From Candidatus Woesearchaeota archaeon (GTDB taxonomy: Archaea; Nanobdellota; Nanobdellia; Woesearchaeales; GW2011-AR9): 6,132 nucleotides of DNA. The stretch spans positions 1-6,132 of the forward strand of contig JACOZM010000078.1 in assembly GCA_016181345.1 (NCBI GenBank). The letters are read 5' to 3'. A program made the translations under genes and the position numbers. Shown here piece after piece: positions 1 to 4,939 of the stretch (the stretch's first letter is position 1; each line of letters begins with the position of its first letter). The notes below the pieces were generated by a model. The model worked only from the letters and a program-made list of their open reading frames with translations, made no database searches and was not told the origin of the DNA.

Positions 1-1505
1 TAGACTTGAAATTGCAAAAACTCGCTTCTTTAGAACAGGAGAAGATTCGTCTTGAACATAAAGAATTTTTAGAAAAGATACTCTATTACCATAGTATCTT
101 AGAATCTAAGGAAAAAGTTCTCGGTTTAATCAAGGAAGAGCTGATGTTTATTAAAGAGAATTACGGTGATGCTAGAAGATCAAAAATCACAATTAGTGAA
201 GAAGAAGATTCTGATCTTAACATGGAAGACCTTATCGAGGACGAATCTGTCGTAGTGACGATGACGACGTCTGGCTACATTAAGCGCCAGCCTTTAGACG
301 TCTATAAAACTCAGAGGAGAGGCGGAAAAGGAGTCAAAGCAGCTACTACAAAAGAAGAAGATATCATTGACTCTTTATACATTGCCTCTACTCACAATTA
401 TCTATTATGCTTCACCAATGAAGGCCAGTTATACTGGGTAAAAGTATGGCAGATTCCCGAATCTTCTCGTCTGGCCAAAGGCAAACATATCGCTAATGTG
501 TTGGAGATGAAGCCAGGAGAACGAATCACTGCTATCGTTCCTGTTAGAGACTTTAAAGAAGGATATCTCTTTATGGTTACAAAGAATGGGACGGTTAAAA
601 AAACAGAACTGATGGAATTTTCAAATCCTCGAAATGGAGGAATTCGTGCGATTAATTTAGATGAAGGAGACGCTAACAGGTTTAATGAAGTTGACGTCCG
701 CCCTATGGGGCGAGCTAGCCGAGGAGTACGGGGAATACGCTTAACTTCAGGAGATGAAGTCATTGGAATGTTAGCAGCAGAAGAAGATAAGAATATCTTA
801 ACAATTACTGCTAAGGGCTATGGGAAACAAACTCCCGTCAGGGATTATCGTCTTTGCAATAGGGGGGGAAAAGGAGTAACTAACATTAAGATTACTGAAA
901 AAAACGGCCCGGTAAAGGCTATTATGCTCGTTGATGGTACTGAAGAGCTGATGCTCGTATCTACGAACGGAGTAGGGATTAGGATAAGATGCAGTGATGT
1001 TTCTATTATTGGAAGAGCTACTCAAGGAGTACGTGTCATGCGCCTAGCTGAGGGTGATCAACTTGCTGCTGCTGCAAAAATTGAGATGAAGATAGATCAA
1101 GGAGAACTAACTACAAATCCTAACCTTACCAATTCACTGCCATTTTCTAATCCGGCTTCTTTAAGTTCGTTGAGCGATGAGATTCCAGAATACAAAAATA
1201 ACCAAGATATTGGTGAAACTACTGAAGACGATGAAGATGGTAAAGACAACGAAGATAATCAAGAGGATGAAGATGATAATGATCTGGAAGATAGTGATAA
1301 TGGAGATAGTAAATTAAATAATGATCAAAACCCGACTAATGATCAAGATAAAGAAACTGAAGAAAACACTAAAGAGAACACCAAAGAAAACACCGGAGAC
1401 ATTGGCAACTCCATTGATACTAAAGACATTGAAGGATTAAATGGTTTAGATAATGGTAATAATAAAACTAATTTTTCCACTGATGATCAGGAGAATTCTT
1501 CATGA
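1..1505 (+). CDS. gyrA: DNA gyrase subunit A, C-terminal part (5' end outside window)
   Basis: GyrA forms the A2B2 gyrase with GyrB and introduces negative supercoils using ATP. The reading frame is open to the left edge (codons in phase from base 3; a TTG at 6 lies inside the conserved 'DLKLQKLASLE' helix, so it is not the start); the catalytic Tyr domain is therefore missing. Counting the TTG codon as residue 1: coiled-coil/tower end 1-58 (ends 'KENYGDARRS'), then the DNA-wrapping beta-pinwheel about 80-358. The GyrA box QRRGGKG at 103-109 (bases 312-332) identifies gyrase rather than topoisomerase IV. Degenerate boxes recur in later blades (SSRLAKGK, NPRNGG, GRASRGVRG, CNRGGKG, GRATQGV). 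Between LDEGD (218-222) and RFNEVDV (225-231) only two residues remain where sibling blades have 23. Residues 361-499 are a long Asp/Glu/Asn-rich, presumably disordered tail. The stop overlaps the next ATG (ATGA). Archaeal gyrases are generally regarded as acquired from bacteria. Identity is very secure. Confidence 0.97.
   Translation, partial: DLKLQKLASLEQEKIRLEHKEFLEKILYYHSILESKEKVLGLIKEELMFIKENYGDARRSKITISEEEDSDLNMEDLIEDESVVVTMTTSGYIKRQPLDVYKTQRRGGKGVKAATTKEEDIIDSLYIASTHNYLLCFTNEGQLYWVKVWQIPESSRLAKGKHIANVLEMKPGERITAIVPVRDFKEGYLFMVTKNGTVKKTELMEFSNPRNGGIRAINLDEGDANRFNEVDVRPMGRASRGVRGIRLTSGDEVIGMLAAEEDKNILTITAKGYGKQTPVRDYRLCNRGGKGVTNIKITEKNGPVKAIMLVDGTEELMLVSTNGVGIRIRCSDVSIIGRATQGVRVMRLAEGDQLAAAAKIEMKIDQGELTTNPNLTNSLPFSNPASLSSLSDEIPEYKNNQDIGETTEDDEDGKDNEDNQEDEDDNDLEDSDNGDSKLNNDQNPTNDQDKETEENTKENTKENTGDIGNSIDTKDIEGLNGLDNGNNKTNFSTDDQENSS
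1362..1394 (+). repeat. 12-nt tandem repeat in the gyrA acidic tail (E-N-T-K units)
   Basis: Three consecutive 12-nt-period units (GAAAACACTAAA, GAGAACACCAAA, GAAAACACCGGA) encode ENTK-ENTK-ENTG in frame. A looser repeat of AATGATCAA occurs just upstream at 1320-1328 and 1338-1346 (NDQ...NDQ). The units differ at synonymous positions (ACT/ACC, GAA/GAG), so the duplication is not brand new. The likely origin is replication slippage in an unconstrained, disordered tail. Confidence 0.7.
1489..1493 (+). promoter_or_regulatory. Ribosome binding site (AGGAG) inside the end of gyrA
   Basis: AGGAG ends 8 nt before the ATG at 1502. It lies inside gyrA codons and fixes the start of the following gene at the ATGA overlap, which suggests translational coupling of the two genes. 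Confidence 0.75.
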
Positions 1506-2470
1506 GATATATCGTTCTAGTCAATGATGGGTTAAGTTCTATTTGTCATGAAGAGCTTTCTTCCCTCGGTGTGAAGCCTGCAACGATAAAGATTCAAGGA
1601 AACGTCATCCAATTCGAGTTTTCTGATGAAGAAAAACTGAAAAAACTACAATCTATCCGTCGACTATTACGTTATCTCAATATTAAAGAGAACATAGGTG
1701 AGAAAGAGAAGATCGATTTAAAAGATGATAACGGATTAGCTGTTCTTAATAGTTTATCAGGTCATTCTTTTTTCGTTGAGGTTGAGCATCTGAAGGGCCA
1801 GGAAAACAGAATCGATGTAGCTAAAAAGATTAGCAATGCTATCCTTGCTAATGTCAAAGCTGACGTTAACTTCAAAAAACCAGAAATTCTCATCGTAGCT
1901 TACCACCAAGATGGTAAGTTTTATCTTGGCTTAGACTTGGGTGGAGAACTTAATCGGCGGCCTTATCGAGTCTTTCCTCATTCTGCTTCCTTTACAGGAG
2001 ACTACGCTTTTCTGTTAGTCAAAAAAACAGGATTTCAGAAAGGAGATAAATTACTTGTTGGTTTTGGAAAAGATGGTGCTATTCCCATTGAAGCAGCTAG
2101 GTATAGCTCGGAGATAGTTTATTATTTTGATTTCTCTCCTCAAAACGTTAATGCTGCCAGAAAAAATGCTCAAATCGCTGGTGTTGGTGCTCTAGTCAAT
2201 ATCAATAAATGCTCCATTGAAGATCTTGATATTAAATATGATCAAAACTACTTTGATAAGATTATTTTCCATCTAACGACGAAAGATGAAACCAGCATTA
2301 ATGAACTTTATTCCCAATCATTATATGTTTTAAAGAAAAAAGGTCGAATGCTTTTGATAACCCGAGATAGTTTTGACCTCTCTGTCCACGAAAAATATAA
2401 GCTCATTTCTGAAGATAAGCTTACCCGTGGAGAAAGTGTCCAGAAACTCTGGTTACTGGAAAAGAAATAG
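1502..2470 (+). CDS. THUMP-domain / class I methyltransferase-fold protein with degenerate active site
   Basis: The 322-residue protein resembles archaeal THUMP-linked RNA methyltransferases (Trm11/Trm14/UPF0020 type, which make N2-methylguanosine in tRNA). Residues 1-60 are an N-terminal ferredoxin-like region. About 75-148 fits a THUMP RNA-binding domain, ending with 'YLGLDLGGEL' before the family-typical linker RRPYRVFPHSAS (152-163). The Rossmann-like domain follows: motif I region LLVGFGKDGAIPIEAA (184-199), motif II YYFDFSPQNVNAARKNA (207-223) with acidic D210, and the motif IV strand FDKIIFHLTT (251-260). Active relatives have D-P-F-C-G-S-G-T in motif I and [DN]-PP-[YFW] in motif IV; here these are VGFGKDGA and FHLTTKDE, so the catalytic motif is absent and the SAM loop is altered. 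The frame is otherwise intact. It overlaps gyrA by 4 nt and has an AGGAG site, so it is probably cotranscribed. Fold assignment is firm. I infer loss of the usual activity, possibly leaving an RNA-binding role. Confidence 0.85.
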   Translation: MRYIVLVNDGLSSICHEELSSLGVKPATIKIQGNVIQFEFSDEEKLKKLQSIRRLLRYLNIKENIGEKEKIDLKDDNGLAVLNSLSGHSFFVEVEHLKGQENRIDVAKKISNAILANVKADVNFKKPEILIVAYHQDGKFYLGLDLGGELNRRPYRVFPHSASFTGDYAFLLVKKTGFQKGDKLLVGFGKDGAIPIEAARYSSEIVYYFDFSPQNVNAARKNAQIAGVGALVNINKCSIEDLDIKYDQNYFDKIIFHLTTKDETSINELYSQSLYVLKKKGRMLLITRDSFDLSVHEKYKLISEDKLTRGESVQKLWLLEKK

Positions 2471-2587
2471 GTACAAGCGCATCCTCTATTGCTGTTCTAA
2501 ACCGTTAAAACTATTCTACCCATTTACAACTATTTTATCTATTTACAAGAACTTAAAAAGTGATTACTTTCTAGTAATAAACAAAAA

Positions 2588-2599
2588 GGTTTATAAACC
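2588..2599 (+). promoter_or_regulatory. Archaeal TATA-box promoter, perfect 12-bp palindrome
   Basis: GGTTTATAAACC is its own reverse complement and contains the TATA element TTTATAAA (2590-2597), preceded by an A-rich stretch (2581-2587) that could serve as a TFB recognition element. Its centre is about 26 nt before the ATG at 2620, the usual distance from an archaeal TATA box to the transcription start. Transcription would therefore begin at or next to the start codon, giving a leaderless mRNA. Whether the symmetry has regulatory meaning is unknown. Confidence 0.7.
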
Positions 2600-2619
2600 A
2601 ACCCTTAGCCTCAAAAGGT

Positions 2620-3162
2620 ATGATTATAGATCAAGTCGTAGAATGTCTAATGCCGTACAAGGGGGATCCTAGAAGGCTTTCTTCCGAAGATCTAACTCAT
2701 GGTAGTGTTTCGCAACGGCAGGAAGAGTTTTCTATGCGCCTAGTTCGGGAATGGTTGGAAAGATGTCCACAGACAAGTATTTACCACCAAGATCCACCTC
2801 AATTAAATGGGTATACTCTGGAAAGATCAACCCAAGGTATTTTAGTTAAAAATGGAGTGCGCAGTATTCATGAATATGATCTCTTTGCAACTTATGATCG
2901 TGGAAATGGGGATGGAAGAAGCTATCCTTTAATCGTAGAAGTAAAATCTCTAAAATTAAATGGTCTTACCCGTAAGATTCCGCGAGCTTTAGAAATAGGC
3001 CGGGAACTATTTGATACTGATGATATTGGGATGCTCATTTTCATGCCTTTTTATACTAATAGGCAGTTGGAGATTGCTGAATTGCAACAACATCTAGGAG
3101 TTCGGTGTGTTGATTTAGGATATAAAAAGAAGAGATTAAAGGCTATCTGCAAAGCGGATTAG
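2620..3162 (+). CDS. Small protein with PD-(D/E)XK nuclease-like core
   Basis: I do not recognise a named family for this 180-residue protein. The order of conserved-looking residues fits the PD-(D/E)XK nuclease fold: a helix with acidic residues (SQRQEEFSMRLVREWLERC, 31-49; E35/E36), a beta strand with HEYDLFATYD (84-93; candidate metal-binding D87), then a strand YPLIVEVKSLKL (102-113) carrying the E-x-K pair E107/K109, and a helix (119-131). This is the usual alpha-beta-beta-beta-alpha motif order and spacing. A further strand DIGMLIFMPF (135-144) and a basic C-terminus (GYKKKRLK) follow. There is no signal peptide or membrane segment. The start at 2620 is chosen because a TATA box is centred 26 nt upstream and no Shine-Dalgarno with proper spacing precedes it. 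Upstream and downstream genes are separated by 149 and 54 nt, so it appears to be a single transcription unit. DNA cleavage or repair activity is inference from motifs only; substrate unknown. Confidence 0.8.
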   Translation: MIIDQVVECLMPYKGDPRRLSSEDLTHGSVSQRQEEFSMRLVREWLERCPQTSIYHQDPPQLNGYTLERSTQGILVKNGVRSIHEYDLFATYDRGNGDGRSYPLIVEVKSLKLNGLTRKIPRALEIGRELFDTDDIGMLIFMPFYTNRQLEIAELQQHLGVRCVDLGYKKKRLKAICKAD

Positions 3163-3180
3163 TCTTCTTTGAAACAAATC

Positions 3181-3190
3181 TTTTATAAAT
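3181..3190 (+). promoter_or_regulatory. Archaeal TATA-box promoter for the M50-like gene
   Basis: TTTTATAAAT is centred about 31 nt before the ATG at 3217 and lies in the 54-nt gap after the preceding stop. A transcript starting 25-28 nt downstream would have a leader of only a few bases. The purine-rich GAAACAAA immediately upstream (3171-3178) could act as a TFB recognition element. Confidence 0.6.
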
Positions 3191-3216
3191 CCTCAATGAC
3201 TTACTAAGTAAAAAAG

Positions 3217-3966
3217 ATGGTTAGCTGGGATGAAAAGTTTTCAAGGTGGAAGAGTTATTTTAGTTTCAATCTAAATGAACTTTCTGGATTGATTACTGCT
3301 GCCGTCGTTACTGGGTTTATTTTTTCCTTTCGTGATTGGGGTGGAGATACCTTTAATTTTTTTCTCGGGCTCCAACATCTTATCTTGGCCATCTTGGCAG
3401 CAGGGATCATCTTCTTTGTTCGTTCATCATTGCAAAAAACTTATGGGTTAGCAGAGGGCTATAAAGTAGAGTTTAAGCCTTTCTGGGGCGGGATAATAAT
3501 CGCTCTTATCGTCGCTTTCATTACTAATGGTTTGATCCCTTTAGTCATCATCGGCGGAACATCAGTCATTTTCATCACCAAACAAAGGATGGGGGAATAT
3601 CGTTATGCATTTTCCTATTGGAATAATGGGATCATTAGTTTATGGGTTATTTATAGTGCAGTCATCATAGCCATTATTTTTGGATTAGGATTGCACTTTT
3701 TTCCAGAAAACTATTTCTTTGGCAAAGGTGTCCTTATCTCTGTCCTCATGGGATTCTTCGCTTTACTCCCAATTCCTCAAATGGACGCATATAGCATCTA
3801 TTTCGCCGCTACGTGGCTTTATCTTGTTGCTTTAGGGATAATGATTTTTGCCGCGCTATTGATTTACCTCAGCATTTTAACGAAAAGTTTAATAGGATTA
3901 ATAATTTTAATCATCTTTGGAGCAATTGCAGGATTTATCTATTATATGATCGGATCAGAGAAATAA
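3217..3966 (+). CDS. Polytopic membrane protein, M50 (site-2 protease)-like, catalytic HExxH missing
   Basis: This 249-residue, strongly hydrophobic protein has about seven or eight predicted membrane segments (roughly 22-38, 50-68, 91-120, 138-158, 170-188, 195-219, 224-245). The layout resembles archaeal M50-family intramembrane metalloproteases: a segment that ends where HExxH normally sits, followed by a 'GYKVEFKPFWGG' stretch (81-92), then a hydrophobic pair ending FITNGLIPL (101-109), and a late motif LLPIPQMD (183-190) matching the family's L-x-P-x-P-x-x-D third zinc ligand (D190). At the HExxH place the sequence reads IIFFVRSSLQKTYG (64-77), and no HExxH occurs anywhere in the protein. 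The family match is therefore structural and the protein is probably not a zinc protease. The start at 3217 is supported by the TATA box upstream; an earlier ATG at 3196 hits a stop after three codons. The next gene also encodes a membrane protein, 51 nt downstream. It could act as a scaffold or pseudoprotease (inference). Confidence 0.8.
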   Translation: MVSWDEKFSRWKSYFSFNLNELSGLITAAVVTGFIFSFRDWGGDTFNFFLGLQHLILAILAAGIIFFVRSSLQKTYGLAEGYKVEFKPFWGGIIIALIVAFITNGLIPLVIIGGTSVIFITKQRMGEYRYAFSYWNNGIISLWVIYSAVIIAIIFGLGLHFFPENYFFGKGVLISVLMGFFALLPIPQMDAYSIYFAATWLYLVALGIMIFAALLIYLSILTKSLIGLIILIIFGAIAGFIYYMIGSEK

Positions 3967-3993
3967 TTATCCTATTAATTATCATATATTATC
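3966..3993 (+). repeat. ATTATC direct repeats and possible TATA region upstream of the small membrane gene
   Basis: ATTATC occurs three times (3966-3971, 3978-3983, 3988-3993), 12 and 10 nt apart, between the stop of the M50-like gene and the Shine-Dalgarno of the next gene. The AT-only stretch TATTAATTA (about 3973-3981) could serve as a TATA element giving a short leader that includes the GAGGT site. The repeats could equally be chance in such AT-rich sequence. Confidence 0.3.
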
Positions 3994-4005
3994 ATTAAAA
4001 AACAA

Positions 4006-4010
4006 GAGGT
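4006..4010 (+). promoter_or_regulatory. Ribosome binding site (GAGGT)
   Basis: GAGGT is complementary to the 16S rRNA 3' end and sits 7 nt before the ATG at 4018. This contrasts with the two preceding genes, which lack such a site, and supports this start. Confidence 0.65.
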
Positions 4011-4017
4011 CAACGAC

Positions 4018-4362
4018 ATGCATATTCATTGGACAGAACAATGGGCTGAAGCTCTAGCGTTATCTTTTGTCTTCGTCGGTTTTTTAACTTCAGTCTTACT
4101 GATGAATCCTCTCTTAACCTATTTTTCGATTCTTTTAGCCGGATTCATGGCGGGAAGAATCTATTATGAAAAAAAACATCATCAGCCTATCCTACCATTC
4201 ATTTTGATTATTCTTGGGTTTCTGCTGGGATACTTAGTCGGCAGTTTCTGGGCCTCACGTTTCTGGACCTTATTTTTCTTTTGTGTTGGGTTTATGGTCT
4301 CTTATACCCTGCATCGTAAAAAAATCTTAGTAATATTTAAAAGTGAGAACTTCATCAAGTAA
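4018..4362 (+). CDS. Small four-helix membrane protein of unknown function
   Basis: The 114-residue protein has about four membrane helices (roughly 10-29, 31-50, 56-76 and 80-99), separated by a short charged loop containing YYEKKHHQP (about 49-57) and ending in a basic tail (HRKKILVIFKSENFIK). Glycine motifs in the third helix (GFLLGYLVGSF) suggest tight helix packing. No catalytic residues or known family signature are visible. It follows the M50-like membrane gene by 51 nt in the same direction and is followed after 5 nt by another small gene, so an operon-like arrangement is plausible. The start is fixed by GAGGT at 4006-4010. Reality of the gene is likely from the clear ribosome binding site, the coherent membrane topology and the tight spacing. 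Function is not inferable. Confidence 0.75.
   Translation: MHIHWTEQWAEALALSFVFVGFLTSVLLMNPLLTYFSILLAGFMAGRIYYEKKHHQPILPFILIILGFLLGYLVGSFWASRFWTLFFFCVGFMVSYTLHRKKILVIFKSENFIK
4331..4341 (+). promoter_or_regulatory. Possible TATA element within the end of the preceding gene
   Basis: TAATATTTAAA is centred about 32 nt before the ATG at 4368, a distance similar to the one at 3181-3190, and no Shine-Dalgarno precedes that ATG. It overlaps coding sequence, so it may be fortuitous. Cotranscription with the upstream gene is the alternative. Confidence 0.3.
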
Positions 4363-4367
4363 TAATT

Positions 4368-4664
4368 ATGACTATATACAAGGCCAAGAGTATCACACTC
4401 AGCCGAAAGCCTGGAAAAGACCGTGATGGGTTATGGACAGCATTTATTGGAATCTTTAAAGATAATAATCCTCATCTCCAAGTAAAAACGCCCTTAAAGG
4501 TAGTAGAATTTCGAGAGGTTGAAAAAATAAGAATTCGCGACTTAAGAAATATTTCTTATTACTTAATGGGAAATGATATTGTTATTAATGATCTAACAGA
4601 AGTAAAGATTGAGCAGAAAGGCAATATTTTAACAGTAACAGGAAAACAACTTCTTCCCGAATAG
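4368..4664 (+). CDS. Small soluble protein of unknown function
   Basis: This 98-residue protein is not recognised. It appears rich in short beta strands (TAFIGIF 24-30, LKVVEFREVEKIRI 43-56, DIVINDLTEVKIEQK 70-84, NILTVTGKQLL 86-96) with one short amphipathic stretch (RIRDLRNISYYLMG 55-68), which suggests a compact beta or mixed fold. It has no signal peptide, membrane segment, cysteine or obvious catalytic motif; charged Lys/Arg residues are abundant near the N-terminus (YKAKSITLSRKPGKDRDG). The ATG at 4368 follows the preceding stop by 5 nt and has no Shine-Dalgarno, so it is either read by coupling or from its own leaderless transcript. Codon use matches its neighbours. The gene is probably real because the frame is intact over nearly 300 bases in an AT-rich, stop-rich background. 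Confidence 0.65.
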   Translation: MTIYKAKSITLSRKPGKDRDGLWTAFIGIFKDNNPHLQVKTPLKVVEFREVEKIRIRDLRNISYYLMGNDIVINDLTEVKIEQKGNILTVTGKQLLPE

Positions 4665-4714
4665 GCTGCTGTCAAGCAAGATTTTTATACTACATTCTTC
4701 ACATTCTAAAAAAA

Positions 4715-4724
4715 CTATAAAAAG
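4715..4724 (+). promoter_or_regulatory. TATA-like element without a nearby start codon
   Basis: CTATAAAAAG, preceded by seven A residues, is a good archaeal TATA match. Transcription would begin about 4743-4745, but no long frame starts there. It could give proC a roughly 195-nt leader containing the periodic motif, or be fortuitous in AT-rich sequence. Confidence 0.25.
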
Positions 4725-4927
4725 AATAAGTAATAAAATTGCCAACGAATTAGTTATAAGTTGATAAAATAATAAGGTAATAAGACAAAAACAGCAATAA
4801 ATGATAAAACAATCGCTGATGTGATAAACCGATATGTTAAAATAATATGCTAGAATTATTTGATAAAAGAATATACTAAAGTAACATATTAAAACAATAT
4901 ACACAAATAATTTAATAAGATGATCTT

Positions 4928-4933
4928 AGGTGA
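4928..4933 (+). promoter_or_regulatory. Ribosome binding site (AGGTGA) that decides the proC start
   Basis: AGGTGA is a perfect match to the archaeal/bacterial anti-Shine-Dalgarno. It directly abuts the first in-frame ATG (4934), which would be too close, but lies 6 nt before the second ATG (4940), so it supports initiation at 4940. Confidence 0.75.
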
Positions 4934-4939
4934 ATGATT

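Larger units (their letters stand above)
4665..4939. repeat. Gene-free AT-rich spacer with a ~20-nt quasi-periodic TGATAAA motif
   Basis: No credible gene lies in these 275 bases. TGATAAA recurs at 4762, 4802, 4822 and 4861, so successive starts are 40, 20 and 39 nt apart. Intermediate registers (4782 region AAGACAAAAAC, 4842 region ATAATATG, 4880 region AACATATT) look like eroded copies. The loose unit is nTGATAAAAnAATAnnnTAA. A T-rich run at 4681-4687 just after the preceding gene could act as an archaeal terminator. The spacer probably holds the proC promoter, but several AT-rich candidates exist and none is decisive. The repeats could be operator-like sites or simple-sequence drift. Confidence 0.45.

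Noticed and set aside
398..1025. Minus-strand frames of 121 and 75 codons inside gyrA
   Set aside because: They are antisense to strongly conserved GyrA pinwheel sequence and show no recognisable domain.
2471..2619. Terminator or small RNA in the gap after the methyltransferase-like gene
   Set aside because: There is no stable hairpin, only scattered short T runs (for example TATTTTAT near 2531-2538) and a weak ATTTACAA repeat. Apart from the TATA box at its end I see nothing I can support.
2373..2672. Plus-strand frame of 99 codons spanning the end of the methyltransferase-like gene and the next start
   Set aside because: It overlaps two better-supported genes in another frame, covers the palindromic TATA box and has low-complexity composition.
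3217..3966. Active site-2 protease
   Set aside because: No HExxH occurs anywhere in the protein, so zinc-dependent proteolysis is not supported despite the fold resemblance.
3813..3998. Plus-strand frame of 61 codons at the end of the M50-like gene
   Set aside because: It is mostly inside the M50-like coding sequence in a different frame and has no start signal of its own.
4847..4879. Ten-codon frame (MLELFDKRIY) in the proC leader as a regulatory leader peptide
   Set aside because: It has no ribosome binding site, contains no proline codons and could arise by chance in the periodic spacer.
4629..4904. Minus-strand frame of 91 codons, very hydrophobic and Cys/Ile/Tyr-rich
   Set aside because: It lies almost wholly in the AT-rich periodic spacer and runs into the 3' end of the gene at 4368-4664. 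Its composition is what the reverse complement of A-rich, TAA-poor DNA produces, and it has no convincing ribosome binding site. A real membrane peptide is not excluded but is unsupported.
4741..4925. CRISPR array
   Set aside because: The repeated unit is only about 7 exact bases, with no uniform 25-37 nt repeats, no unique spacers of constant length and no cas genes nearby.
4934..4936. Upstream ATG as proC start (adding Met-Ile)
   Set aside because: The AGGTGA site directly abuts it with no spacer; the ATG at 4940 has ideal spacing and gives the family-typical N-terminus.
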